From: Clostridium intestinale DSM 6191 | GTDB taxonomy: Bacteria > Bacillota > Clostridia > Clostridiales > Clostridiaceae | DNA: 64,000 nt | Reading direction: 5' to 3' | Assembly: GCF_900130055.1 (NCBI RefSeq) | Contig: NZ_FQXU01000003.1 | Coordinates: 1 to 64,000 of the forward strand | Part shown: piece after piece, positions 34,245 through 43,223 of the stretch | Position numbering within the stretch: position 1 is the stretch's first letter | Layout: each line of letters opens with the position of its first letter | Notes under the pieces: model-generated | What the model was told of the DNA's origin: nothing | The model's database searches: none | The model's input: the letters and a program-made list of their open reading frames with translations, nothing else | Translations under genes and position numbers: made by a program

Positions 34245-35744
34245 ATGATTAAAAGAGCATTAATTAGTGTTTTTAATAAAGATGGTATTTTAGATTTCTC
34301 AAAATTTTTAGAAGCTAAAGATGTAGAAATTATTTCAACTGGAGGTACTTATAAATATTTAAAAGAAAATGGGGTTAAGGTAGTTGAAATAAATGAAGTA
34401 ACTGATTTTCCAGAGATGTTAGACGGAAGAGTAAAAACTCTTCATCCTAAGATTCATGGAGGAATACTTGCAATAAGAGATAATGAAGAACATATGAAAA
34501 CCATAGCTGAACATGATATTAATACTATAGATATGGTTGTTGTTAACCTATATCCTTTTTTTGAAAAGGTAAAAGAAGATTTAGAATTTGATGAAAAAGT
34601 TGAGTTTATTGATATTGGTGGTCCTACAATGCTTAGAGCAGCAGCTAAGAACTTTAAGGATGTTACTGTTATAAGTGATGTAAAAGATTATGAAAAAGTA
34701 AAAGAAGAGCTTGAAACTTCTAAGGAAGTGTCTTTAAAAACTAAGAAGCTTTTAGCTGGTAAGGTATTTAATTTAATGAGTGCTTATGATGGAGCTATAG
34801 CTAACTTTTTATTAGATGAAGAATACCCAGAGTATCTTTCAGTATCTTATAAAAAGCTTCAGGATTTAAGATATGGAGAAAATCCACATCAAAGCGCAGC
34901 TTATTATGGCTCGACTATGGTAGATGGAGCCATGAATGGTTTTGAGATCTTAAATGGTAAAGAATTATCTTACAATAATATAAAGGATTTAGATATAGCT
35001 TGGAAGGTTACCTCAGAGTTTGAAGAAACTACTTGCTGTGCACTTAAGCATAACACTCCTTGTGGAGTTGCTATAGGTGAAAATTCTTATGATGCATATA
35101 TTAAGGCTTATGAATGTGATCCAACTTCAATTTTTGGTGGAATAGTGGCTTTAAATAAGAAGGTGGATAAAAAAACAGCTGAAGAGATGGTGAAGATATT
35201 CCTTGAAATAGTTGCAGCACCAGACTTTGATGAGGATGCTTTAGAGGTTTTAAGAACTAAAAAGAATCTTAGAGTAATTAAAATGAATAAGACTCCTAAG
35301 GATAAAAAGTTTATGGTAACAGTTGATGGAGGAATCTTAGTTCAAGAAGAGGACCAAAAATTAATCGATGAAATAAAGGTAGTTACTGAAAAACAACCAT
35401 CTAAAGAGGAGTTAGAACAATTGATATTTGGTATGAAGGTTGTTAAATACGTTAAATCAAATGCAATTGTTGTAATAAATAACTATAAAGCAACAGGAAT
35501 AGGTGGAGGACAAGTAAATAGGATTTGGCCTACTATTGATGCGTTAAAAAGAGGAGCTGGTGCAACAATATTAGCTTCAGATGCCTTCTTCCCATTTAGT
35601 GATATAGTTGAGGAAGCTTCAAAAAATGGTATTAAAGCGATAATTCAACCAGGTGGATCTATGAGAGATAAGGATTCTATAGACAAATGTAATGAGCTTG
35701 GCATAAGCATGGTGTTTACTGGAATAAGACATTTCAAACATTAA
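34245..35744 (+). CDS. purH: bifunctional AICAR transformylase / IMP cyclohydrolase
   Basis: A 499-residue bifunctional enzyme for the last two steps to IMP. The N-terminal MGS-like cyclohydrolase domain has [13 protein letters not shown] and [16 protein letters not shown]. The AICARFT domain has [20 protein letters not shown] and [18 protein letters not shown]. The start is ATG 34245 after AAGGAGG; an in-frame ATG 27 bases upstream lies inside purN and lacks a site. AICARFT in place of PurP is the usual bacterial route. Confidence 0.96.
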   Translation: MIKRALISVFNKDGILDFSKFLEAKDVEIISTGGTYKYLKENGVKVVEINEVTDFPEMLDGRVKTLHPKIHGGILAIRDNEEHMKTIAEHDINTIDMVVVNLYPFFEKVKEDLEFDEKVEFIDIGGPTMLRAAAKNFKDVTVISDVKDYEKVKEELETSKEVSLKTKKLLAGKVFNLMSAYDGAIANFLLDEEYPEYLSVSYKKLQDLRYGENPHQSAAYYGSTMVDGAMNGFEILNGKELSYNNIKDLDIAWKVTSEFEETTCCALKHNTPCGVAIGENSYDAYIKAYECDPTSIFGGIVALNKKVDKKTAEEMVKIFLEIVAAPDFDEDALEVLRTKKNLRVIKMNKTPKDKKFMVTVDGGILVQEEDQKLIDEIKVVTEKQPSKEELEQLIFGMKVVKYVKSNAIVVINNYKATGIGGGQVNRIWPTIDALKRGAGATILASDAFFPFSDIVEEASKNGIKAIIQPGGSMRDKDSIDKCNELGISMVFTGIRHFKH

Positions 35745-35760
35745 TTTTTGGAGGGGCTTT

Positions 35761-37008
35761 ATGAAATTATTATTAATAGGTGCAGGTGGAAGAGAACATG
35801 CAATAGCTTGGAAACTTGCTAAAAATGAAAAGGTAGAGAAGATATATGTAGCTCCAGGCAATGGTGGAACTGCTTTAGAAAATAAATGTGAAAACATAAA
35901 TATTACAGATCTAGATGAACTAGTTAGTTTTGCTAAAGAGAACGACATATATTTAACAGTAGTTGGACCAGAGGAACCACTTATAAATGGAATAGTAGAT
36001 AAATTTAAAAAGGCTTCTCTTAAAATATTTGGACCAGAACAAAAAGCTGCTATGCTTGAAGGCAGCAAAAGCTTCTCTAAGGAGTTTATGCAGAAATATG
36101 GGGTTAAAACAGCAGGTTATAAAGAGTTTTATGATCATCTAAAAGCTTTAGAGTATTTAAACCAATCAGAATATCCTTTAGTAGTAAAAGCTGATGGACT
36201 TGCAGCAGGTAAAGGGGTAAGTATATGCTTTACTAAAAAAGAAGCTGAGGATGCTATATATAGCTTTATGGTTGATGATATATTTAATGGGGCAGGCAAA
36301 AAAATAATAATTGAGGATTTTCTTGAGGGGATAGAAGCTTCAATTATATCTATAGTAGATGGAAATACCATAGTTCCGTTTATATCAGCAAAGGACCATA
36401 AGCAGATTTTTGACGGCGGAAAAGGACCTAACACTGGTGGTATGGGAGTTATTGCTCCAAATCCATTTGTAACTGAGGAAGTGTTAAAGGATTTTAATGA
36501 TAATATTTTAATACCAACTTTAACTGGAATCAAAGAAGAGAGATTTGATTATAGAGGAATAATCTTTTTTGGAATAATGATAACTAAAAAGGGTGTGGAA
36601 CTTCTAGAATACAATGTAAGAATGGGAGACCCTGAAACTCAAAGTCTTTTATCATTAATGGAAAGTGATTTATTAGAGCTTATAGAAGCATCCTTAGAGG
36701 ATAGATTAGAAAGCTTTCCTATAGAGTGGATTAATGGAACCTGTGTAAATGTGGTTTTAGCTTCAAAAGGTTATCCAGGAGACTATGAAAAAGGAAAAAT
36801 TATAACTATAAATGAAGAAGTGAAAAACAATGTATTTGTAGCTGGTGGAAAAATTCAGGATGGAAGTTTAGTTACATCCGGAGGAAGAGTTTTATCAGTA
36901 GTAGGAATAGCAGAAACACCAGAACTTGCAAAAAAAGAAACTTATAATAAAATTCAATCAGTTAAATTTGAGGGAATGTATTATAGAAATGATATTGGGG
37001 AAATATAG
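35761..37008 (+). CDS. purD: phosphoribosylamine-glycine ligase (GAR synthetase)
   Basis: A 415-residue ATP-grasp ligase joining glycine to phosphoribosylamine. LLIGAGGREHAIAWKLA is the N-terminal Rossmann block. The ATP-grasp core includes PLVVKADGLAAGKGV, GPNTGGMG and YNVRMGDPETQ. GGAGG precedes the ATG. It is the last gene of the operon, 28 bases before the terminator. Confidence 0.97.
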   Translation: MKLLLIGAGGREHAIAWKLAKNEKVEKIYVAPGNGGTALENKCENINITDLDELVSFAKENDIYLTVVGPEEPLINGIVDKFKKASLKIFGPEQKAAMLEGSKSFSKEFMQKYGVKTAGYKEFYDHLKALEYLNQSEYPLVVKADGLAAGKGVSICFTKKEAEDAIYSFMVDDIFNGAGKKIIIEDFLEGIEASIISIVDGNTIVPFISAKDHKQIFDGGKGPNTGGMGVIAPNPFVTEEVLKDFNDNILIPTLTGIKEERFDYRGIIFFGIMITKKGVELLEYNVRMGDPETQSLLSLMESDLLELIEASLEDRLESFPIEWINGTCVNVVLASKGYPGDYEKGKIITINEEVKNNVFVAGGKIQDGSLVTSGGRVLSVVGIAETPELAKKETYNKIQSVKFEGMYYRNDIGEI

Positions 37009-37024
37009 ACATACATTTTAAGTT

Positions 37025-37062
37025 AAAAAAGTGTTGCGTAATAATTTACACAGCACTTTTTT
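37025..37062 (+). terminator. terminator of the purine operon
   Basis: AAAAAAGTG (37025-37033) with CACTTTTTT (37054-37062) and inner pairing, ending in a T run. Confidence 0.85.
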
Positions 37063-37220
37063 GTTTTGTAAAAGGATTAAAATAGGTGACAAAAAAGCGT
37101 GTTAGTAAATTAATAAAAATATTAGAGATTTGTTGACAATGTATACAATTAACTAGAAAATTATAAGAGTTATTTTATTAAATCCTTAAAAACTTTCACA
37201 TATTTTGGTGCTTTAATTCA

Positions 37221-37249
37221 TTGACTTCACCATATGATAATAGTATAAA
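37221..37249 (+). promoter_or_regulatory. promoter of the 36-residue ORF
   Basis: TTGACT (37221-37226) and TATAAA (37244-37249) with a 17-bp spacer, 36 bases before the start codon. Another TTGACA is at 37132 but has no good -10 box. Confidence 0.6.
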
Positions 37250-37284
37250 GAATATGAGAGTACTATTCAAAAGGAGATGGGATT

Positions 37285-37395
37285 ATGATTAAAGTAAAAG
37301 AATTTATAAAAAAGATTGTAAAGAAATTTAATTTTACTCATCAGGAATTAATGCCAAGAGATTTGAGAGATGTAATAAGAGATAGAAGATTTTAA
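37285..37395 (+). CDS. 36-residue basic protein, unknown
   Basis: ATG 37285 is preceded by AAAAGGAGATGG at good spacing and the frame ends at TAA 37395. The peptide is Lys/Arg-rich: a lysine-studded, probably amphipathic N-terminal helix (VKEFIKKIVKKF) and a polar C-terminus (MPRDLRDVIRDRRF). It has its own promoter and a terminator 28 bases after the stop, which argues that it is real. I do not recognise a family. It may be a small regulatory or membrane-surface peptide, which is inference. Confidence 0.6.
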   Translation: MIKVKEFIKKIVKKFNFTHQELMPRDLRDVIRDRRF

Positions 37396-37422
37396 TATAG
37401 AACTAATAGTAGTTATTATTCT

Positions 37423-37447
37423 TGAGCCCTTAGGGGCTCATTTTTTT
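37423..37447 (+). terminator. terminator after the small ORF
   Basis: TGAGCCC TTAG GGGCTCA (37423-37440) followed by seven T residues. Confidence 0.9.
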
Positions 37448-37512
37448 ATAATGAAGATTAAATAATAAAAGTTAACAAATTTTCAATACTTGGTAAATTA
37501 TTATCTTTTCAG

Positions 37513-37575
37513 TTGACAAAGTATTTTAACTATAGTATATTTTGATTATCAAAATAAATGCTTTGATTGTCAAAG
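37513..37575 (+). promoter_or_regulatory. fab operon promoter with two FabT-type operators
   Basis: TTGACA (37513-37518) and TATATT (37536-37541) with a 17-bp spacer. Two palindromes of the FabT consensus (TTTGAT-N-ATCAAA) follow: TATTTTGATTATCAAAATA (37538-37556), overlapping the -10 box, and CTTTGATTGTCAAAG (37561-37575). Binding there would block transcription, so the MarR-type first gene probably autoregulates the operon, as FabT with acyl-ACP does in streptococci. Confidence 0.8.
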
Positions 37576-37629
37576 TATACATGGGGAATAAATAAGAAGA
37601 CTTTCTTAATTAACAAAGGAGAGGGGTTA

Positions 37630-38076
37630 ATGGATTATAAAGAGCGTGTGATAAACGAGCTTTTAGTACATATATTTAATGACATACTACTAATTGAACA
37701 GAAAACTTTAAGAACAGGTCCTTTAAATGATCTGTCAGTAACAGAAATACATACTATAGAAGCTATTGGAATGTATAAACCTAGAAACATGTCAGAGGTA
37801 GCTGGAGATTTGAAAATAACTTTAGGTACACTTACTACAGCTATAAATAAGTTAATAAAAAAAGGGTATGTAGATAGACAGAGAATTGAAGAGGATAGAA
37901 GAGTAGTTCAAGTTCAATTAACTAAAAAAGGAAAGCTTGCCTATAGGCTTCATGAAAAGTTTCATAGCGATATGATTAAAGATGTGGTTAAGGGTTTAGA
38001 CCCAGCACATGAGGAAATTCTAATAGAATCTCTTAATCAACTAGCTACCTTTTTTAAGGAGAAAAATAATTTTTAA
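37630..38076 (+). CDS. fabT: FabT-like MarR-family repressor of fatty acid synthesis
   Basis: A 148-residue MarR protein with the winged helix at about 35-105 (LSVTEIHTIEAIG, MSEVAGDLKITLGTLTTAINKLIKKGYV and DRRVVQVQLTKKG). Its position as first gene of the fatty acid operon and the two TTTGAT..ATCAAA palindromes in front support FabT. I chose ATG 37630 because AAAGGAGAGGGG precedes it; the longer frame from 37567 begins inside the operator region. Confidence 0.88.
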   Translation: MDYKERVINELLVHIFNDILLIEQKTLRTGPLNDLSVTEIHTIEAIGMYKPRNMSEVAGDLKITLGTLTTAINKLIKKGYVDRQRIEEDRRVVQVQLTKKGKLAYRLHEKFHSDMIKDVVKGLDPAHEEILIESLNQLATFFKEKNNF

Positions 38077-38091
38077 TAAAAGGAGATCTTT

Positions 38092-39063
38092 ATGTTATAC
38101 AGTAAGATGCTTTCGATAGGGGGATATGCACCCTCTAATGTAGTTATAAATGAAGATTTAAGCAAGATAATGGATACATCAGATGAATGGATAATCAGTA
38201 GAACTGGAATTAAAGAAAGAAGGATTTCCGAAACAGAAGATTGTTCTGACTTAGCTTATAATGCAGCTAACATAGCACTAGAAAAGTCTGGTGTTAAAGC
38301 AGAGGATTTAGACTTAATAATAGTAGCAACAGTATCGCCTGATGCATTTTGTCCATCCGTAGCTTGTTTAGTTCAAGATAAACTTAAAGCTGTAAATGCA
38401 ACTGCTTTTGATTTAAATGCTGCTTGTTCAGGATTTGTATATGGATTAATAACAGCAGATGCTTTAATAAAAACAGGTAATTATAAAAAAGCCTTAGTAA
38501 TAGGATCAGAGGTCCTATCAAAGCTTGTTGATTGGGAAGATAGAACCACAGCAGTATTATTTGGAGATGGAGCTGGTGCTGCAATACTTTCTGCATCAGA
38601 AGAACAAGGCTTAGTTTCAGGAGTTACAAGTTCTAAAGGAGATAAGTGGATGCACTTAACTGCTGGAGCATTAGATGTAGCTTCACCATTTTCAAAGATT
38701 GAAGAAAAAAAGAAAAAGACTTTATCAATGAATGGAAGAGAAGTATTCAAATTTGCAACAGGAGTTATGGTTGAAAACATCAATAATGTTCTTGAAAAAT
38801 CAGGATTAACTTTAAATGATATTGATCACATAGTTCCACACCAAGCAAATGTTAGAATAATAGATTTTGTAGCTAAAAAATTAGAGCTTCCTTTAGAAAA
38901 GTTCTATATTAACTTAGATAGGTATGGAAATACCTCATCAGCCTCTATACCATTAGCTTTAAATGAAATGGATAGCAAGGGATTACTTAAAAAAGGTCAA
39001 AAGATTATTTTAGTAGGTTTCGGCGCTGGCTTAACCTCTGGTGCCTTAATTATAAATTGGTAA
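38092..39063 (+). CDS. fabH: beta-ketoacyl-ACP synthase III
   Basis: A 323-residue initiating condensing enzyme (acyl-CoA plus malonyl-ACP). The catalytic Cys112 is in NAACSGFVYGL, the His in IVPHQANVRI, and the Asn in RYGNTSSAS. WIISRTGIKERR and GDGAGAAIL are also conserved. AGGAG precedes the ATG. Confidence 0.97.
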   Translation: MLYSKMLSIGGYAPSNVVINEDLSKIMDTSDEWIISRTGIKERRISETEDCSDLAYNAANIALEKSGVKAEDLDLIIVATVSPDAFCPSVACLVQDKLKAVNATAFDLNAACSGFVYGLITADALIKTGNYKKALVIGSEVLSKLVDWEDRTTAVLFGDGAGAAILSASEEQGLVSGVTSSKGDKWMHLTAGALDVASPFSKIEEKKKKTLSMNGREVFKFATGVMVENINNVLEKSGLTLNDIDHIVPHQANVRIIDFVAKKLELPLEKFYINLDRYGNTSSASIPLALNEMDSKGLLKKGQKIILVGFGAGLTSGALIINW

Positions 39064-39093
39064 AATACACTTAAATTTTAGGAGGATATTAAA

Positions 39094-39315
39094 ATGGTAT
39101 TTGAAAAAATAAAAACTATAATAGCTGAACAATTAGGAATCGAAGAAGAGAAGGTTACAATGGAAACAACTTTCGAAGATTTAGGAGCAGATTCATTAGA
39201 TTTATTCCAAGTAATCATAGAATTAGAAGAAGAGTTTGGAATTCAATTAGAAAATGCTGAAAACATAAAAAGCGTAAGTGACGCAGTACAATATGTTAAT
39301 GAGAAAATAGCATAA
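39094..39315 (+). CDS. acpP: acyl carrier protein
   Basis: A 73-residue acidic carrier protein. The phosphopantetheine attachment site is Ser34 in [18 protein letters not shown] precedes the ATG. The gene that usually follows it in clostridia (fabK) is not present. Confidence 0.97.
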   Translation: MVFEKIKTIIAEQLGIEEEKVTMETTFEDLGADSLDLFQVIIELEEEFGIQLENAENIKSVSDAVQYVNEKIA

Positions 39316-39330
39316 GAACAATTACCCTTA

Positions 39331-39355
39331 AAGTCAGATAGTTAATATCTGACTT
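39331..39355 (+). promoter_or_regulatory. intra-operon hairpin between acpP and fabD
   Basis: AAGTCAGATA (39331-39340) and TATCTGACTT (39346-39355) form a perfect 10-bp stem with a 5-base loop, without a following T run. It may stabilise the acpP message (ACP is needed in excess) or mark a processing site. This is inference from position. Confidence 0.5.
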
Positions 39356-39374
39356 ATTCAATAGGAGGATAAGA

Positions 39375-40310
39375 ATGAACAAAATAGCTTTTTTATTTGT
39401 AGGTCAAGGAGCACAATATTCAGGAATGGGAAAAGACATCGCTGAAAAATATCCTGTTTCTATGGAGGTTTTTGATAAAGCAAATGAACTTTTAGGTTTT
39501 GATATCAAGGAACTTTGTTTTAGTGGAAGTAAAGAAGAATTAAATAAAACAGAAAATACTCAACCTGCAATATTAACTACTACTTTAGCAACTTTAAAAG
39601 CACTTCAAGAAGAAGGTATAAAAGCAGAAGGTGCTGCAGGTTTAAGTTTAGGAGAATACTCTGCTTTAGTTTATAGTGGAAGTTTAAAATTAGAAGATGC
39701 TATACCACTTGTAAAAAAAAGAGGAAGATTTATGCAAGATGAAGTTCCTATAGGTATAGGTGGAATGTTAGCTGTACTAAACTTAAAAGAAGAAGTAATA
39801 AATGAAGTAATAGATAAAGTTAAACATAACGGAATTATAGAAGTAGCTAATTATAACTGTCCAGGACAGATAGTTTTATCTGGTGAAAAGAAGCCAATAG
39901 ATGAAGCTGTAAATATTATTAAAGAACTTGGTGGAAGAGCTATGCCACTACCAGTATCTGCACCTTTTCACAGCTCAATGCTAAAGGGAGCTGGAGATAA
40001 ATTATATGAAGAATTAAAAAATATAGAGGTTAATGAAACTAAGGTAAAAACCTATAAGAATTTGACAGCAACACCTTATGAACAAGGTGAAAATATAAAT
40101 GAAGTTTTAAGAAAACAGTTGATGAGTTCAGTTAGATGGGAAGAAACCATGAAGAATATGATAGCTGATGGTTTTAATATATTTATTGAGATTGGACCTG
40201 GTAAGACTCTAAGTTCATTCTTAAGAAAAATAGATAGAAATGTTAAAACATTTAATGTTGAAAATTTAGAGAGTCTTCAAAAAACTATTACAGGATTAAA
40301 GGAGATTTAA
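39375..40310 (+). CDS. fabD: malonyl-CoA:ACP transacylase
   Basis: A 311-residue enzyme loading malonate on ACP. FVGQGAQYSGMG is the N-terminal oxyanion loop, GLSLGEYSAL carries the nucleophile Ser91, and APFHSSML carries the catalytic His. It has an AGGAGG site and starts 59 bases after acpP, the largest gap in the operon. Confidence 0.96.
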   Translation: MNKIAFLFVGQGAQYSGMGKDIAEKYPVSMEVFDKANELLGFDIKELCFSGSKEELNKTENTQPAILTTTLATLKALQEEGIKAEGAAGLSLGEYSALVYSGSLKLEDAIPLVKKRGRFMQDEVPIGIGGMLAVLNLKEEVINEVIDKVKHNGIIEVANYNCPGQIVLSGEKKPIDEAVNIIKELGGRAMPLPVSAPFHSSMLKGAGDKLYEELKNIEVNETKVKTYKNLTATPYEQGENINEVLRKQLMSSVRWEETMKNMIADGFNIFIEIGPGKTLSSFLRKIDRNVKTFNVENLESLQKTITGLKEI

Positions 40311-40313
40311 TAT

Positions 40314-41054
40314 ATGTTAAAGGGTAAAACTATAATAGTAACTGGAGCTAATAGGGGAATAGGGAAAGCTATAGCTTTAAAACTAGGTAAAATAGGTGCT
40401 AATGTCATTGTTAACTATAGAAGTAATGAAAAAGAAGCTTCTGAAGTAGTAGCTGAGATAAAAGAATTAGGTGGAGAAGCATCTATGGTTAAAGCTGATG
40501 TATCTAAATATGAGGATGCTGAAAACCTAATAAGCGAAGCTAAAAACATATATGGCAGCATATATGGGGTAGTTAATAATGCAGGAATAACAAAGGATAC
40601 TCTAATACTTAGAATGAAAGAAGAAGACTTTGATGCAGTTATAAACACTAACTTAAAGGGAACATTTAACTGCTGTAAAGCTGCAACACCACATCTAATA
40701 AAAGCAAGACAAGGAAGAATAGTTAATATTTCCTCTGTAATAGGATTAATAGGAAATGTAGGACAAATAAATTATGCAGCATCTAAAGCGGGAATATTAG
40801 GAGTGACTAAATCTTTAGCTAGAGAAATAGGGGCTAGAGGAATAACCGTAAATGCTATAGCTCCTGGATTTATCGAAAGTGATATGACAGAAGTTTTAGC
40901 AGATAAATATAAAGAAGACATTCTTAAAAATATTCCACTAAAAAAACTAGGAAAAGCAGAAGATGTAGCTAATGCAGTAGCATTTTTAATGTCAGAAGAA
41001 AGTCAATATATAACTGGCCAGGTTCTAAATGTTGATGGCGGAATGGTAATGTAA
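40314..41054 (+). CDS. fabG: 3-oxoacyl-ACP reductase
   Basis: A 246-residue short-chain dehydrogenase using NADPH. Motifs are VTGANRGIGKAIA, NNAGITKD, the catalytic Ser in VNISSVIG, and YAASKAG (Tyr/Lys). The late GFIESDMTEVL is typical of FabG. It begins three bases after the fabD stop. Confidence 0.96.
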   Translation: MLKGKTIIVTGANRGIGKAIALKLGKIGANVIVNYRSNEKEASEVVAEIKELGGEASMVKADVSKYEDAENLISEAKNIYGSIYGVVNNAGITKDTLILRMKEEDFDAVINTNLKGTFNCCKAATPHLIKARQGRIVNISSVIGLIGNVGQINYAASKAGILGVTKSLAREIGARGITVNAIAPGFIESDMTEVLADKYKEDILKNIPLKKLGKAEDVANAVAFLMSEESQYITGQVLNVDGGMVM

Positions 41055-41063
41055 GGAGAGAAA

Positions 41064-42302
41064 ATGATGGAAAATAGAGTAGTTATAACGGGAATGGGAG
41101 CTGTGACTCCTATAGGCAATAATGTAAATGACTTTTGGAATAACTGTAAAAATGGTGTTAATGGGGTAGATTTTATAAAAGCTTTTGACACTACTGAATT
41201 TGAAGTTAAAATTGCTGCTGAAGTTAAAGACTTTACAACTGATGGAGTAATAGATAAAAAAGAAGCAAGAAGAATGGATAGATTTTCTCAATTTGCATTA
41301 GTAGCTTCAGATGAAGCTATAAAAGATGCTGATTTAGATTTAGAAAAAGTTGATAGAGATAGACTTGGAGTTATTATAGGTTCTGGTATAGGTGGATATA
41401 ATACTATGGAGACAGAATTCTTTAAGCTTTTTGAAAAAGGACCTAAAAGAGTTTCTCCACTATATATTCCTATGGCAATTAGCAATATTGCAGCTGGAAA
41501 TGTGGCTATAAAATATGGAGCTCAAGGTATATGTACATCTGTTGTAACTGCTTGTGCTTCAGGAACTAATTCTATAGGTGAAGCTTATAGAAACATTAAA
41601 CATGGATATAGTGATATAATAATAGCAGGTGGAACAGAAGCCCCTATTACAAAATCAGGAGTATCTGGTTTTACAAATATGAAGGCATTAAATAGCTTAA
41701 ATGATGTTAATAGAGCATCAATTCCATTTGACAAAGATAGAAGCGGTTTTGTTATAGGAGAAGGCGCTGGTATACTTATAATTGAAAGCCTTGAACATGC
41801 ACAAAAAAGAGGAGCTAAAATCTATGGTGAAATAGTAGGTTATGGTTCTAACTGTGATGCATACCATATTACATCTCCAGCACCAAATGGTGAAGGTGCA
41901 AAGAAGGCTATGAAGTTAGCTATAGATGAAGCTGGAATAAAACCAGAAGATATAGGGTATATAAATGCTCATGGAACTTCAACACCTTATAATGATAAGT
42001 TTGAAACATTAGCTATTAAGAATCTTTTTGGAGAGAAGGCGTATGATGTAGCTGTTTCTTCTACTAAATCTATGACAGGACATCTTTTAGGAGCTGCAGG
42101 AGCAGTAGAAGCTATTGTATGTTTAAAGACTATGGAAGAAGGATTTATACCTCCAACTATAGGTTATAAAGAAAAAGATGAAGAATGTGATTTAGATTAT
42201 GTACCTAACGTAGGGAAAGAAAAAAATGTTGAATACACATTATCTAATTCTCTAGGATTTGGTGGGCATAATGCTACTTTAGTTATTAAAAAGTGGAGTT
42301 AG
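41064..42302 (+). CDS. fabF: beta-ketoacyl-ACP synthase II
   Basis: A 412-residue elongating condensing enzyme. The nucleophile Cys164 lies in TACASGTNSIG, the His residues in NAHGTSTPYND and GHLLGAAGAVEA. The C-terminal SLGFGGHNATLV is also conserved. AAGGAGAG precedes the ATG. Confidence 0.97.
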   Translation: MMENRVVITGMGAVTPIGNNVNDFWNNCKNGVNGVDFIKAFDTTEFEVKIAAEVKDFTTDGVIDKKEARRMDRFSQFALVASDEAIKDADLDLEKVDRDRLGVIIGSGIGGYNTMETEFFKLFEKGPKRVSPLYIPMAISNIAAGNVAIKYGAQGICTSVVTACASGTNSIGEAYRNIKHGYSDIIIAGGTEAPITKSGVSGFTNMKALNSLNDVNRASIPFDKDRSGFVIGEGAGILIIESLEHAQKRGAKIYGEIVGYGSNCDAYHITSPAPNGEGAKKAMKLAIDEAGIKPEDIGYINAHGTSTPYNDKFETLAIKNLFGEKAYDVAVSSTKSMTGHLLGAAGAVEAIVCLKTMEEGFIPPTIGYKEKDEECDLDYVPNVGKEKNVEYTLSNSLGFGGHNATLVIKKWS

Positions 42303-42314
42303 GAGTTTTTTAAT

Positions 42315-42791
42315 ATGAATATAGAAGAAGTAAAAGAACTTATTAAGATGATAGATGAATCAGATTTAGCTTTGTTTGAGTTAAAGCAAGGAGATTTTTC
42401 ATTAAAGATGGATAAATCTCAAACTAGAAGCTCAGAAGTAAACGAACTTGTTAATAAAGAACCAGCTTCGCAAAAAGAAAGTGTTGTAAATAATACAATA
42501 AGTGTTCAAGAAGCAAAGGTTGAAATTAAAGAAGAAATAAAAGATGAAAACTTGTTTATAGTTAAGTCTCCTATAGTAGGAACTTTCTATGGTTCTTCAT
42601 CTCCAGATAAAGATCCTTACGTTCATGAAGGTAAGAAAGTAAAACAAGGTGATGTTTTATGTATTATAGAAGCTATGAAGCTTATGAATGAAATCGAAAG
42701 TGAAATAAATGGAGAAATAGTTGAAGTAATGGTTGAAAGCGAAAGCATGGTAGAGTATGGTCAGCCATTATTTAAGATAAGGAGAGCATAA
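42315..42791 (+). CDS. accB: biotin carboxyl carrier protein of acetyl-CoA carboxylase
   Basis: A 158-residue protein with a flexible charged linker (about 35-80) and a C-terminal biotinyl domain. The biotin attachment is Lys122 in [12 protein letters not shown]. It feeds AccC and AccDA, encoded in the same operon. Confidence 0.96.
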   Translation: MNIEEVKELIKMIDESDLALFELKQGDFSLKMDKSQTRSSEVNELVNKEPASQKESVVNNTISVQEAKVEIKEEIKDENLFIVKSPIVGTFYGSSSPDKDPYVHEGKKVKQGDVLCIIEAMKLMNEIESEINGEIVEVMVESESMVEYGQPLFKIRRA

Positions 42792-42792
42792 G

Positions 42793-43215
42793 ATGTTAGA
42801 TGTTAATGAAATAAGAAAGATCATTCCTCATAGATATCCATTTTTACTTTTAGATAGAGTAGAAGAAGTAAATCCAGGAGTTTATGCAAAAGGATTTAAG
42901 AACTTAACTATAAATGAAGAGTTTTTTCAAGGACATTTTCCTGATATGCCAGTTATGCCTGGAGTATTAATAGTAGAGGCTTTAGCTCAATTAGGAGCGG
43001 TTTCTATTTTAAGTAAAGAAGAATTTAAAGGTAAAACTGCTTTTCTTGCTGGAATAGATAAAGCAAGATTTAAGAAAAAAGTTCTTCCAGGAGATAGACT
43101 TGATCTTGAGATAGAAATAATAAAGGTTAAAGGACCTATAGGAATAGGTAAAGGAACTGCAAGAGTTGATGGGCAAATAGCTTGCCAAGGAGAAATTCTA
43201 TTTGCAATAGGATAG
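42793..43215 (+). CDS. fabZ: 3-hydroxyacyl-ACP dehydratase
   Basis: A 140-residue hot-dog-fold dehydratase. Motifs are [15 protein letters not shown], the catalytic His in [16 protein letters not shown] and the Glu in [10 protein letters not shown]. It starts two bases after the accB stop. Confidence 0.96.
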   Translation: MLDVNEIRKIIPHRYPFLLLDRVEEVNPGVYAKGFKNLTINEEFFQGHFPDMPVMPGVLIVEALAQLGAVSILSKEEFKGKTAFLAGIDKARFKKKVLPGDRLDLEIEIIKVKGPIGIGKGTARVDGQIACQGEILFAIG

Positions 43216-43223
43216 GTGATTAT

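Noticed and set aside
35619-36068. 149-codon minus-strand open frame
   Set aside because: Antisense to purH and purD; both sense genes are intact and well conserved.
37132-37160. TTGACA at 37132 as a promoter
   Set aside because: No acceptable -10 box at 16 to 18 bases; the better promoter for the small ORF is at 37221.
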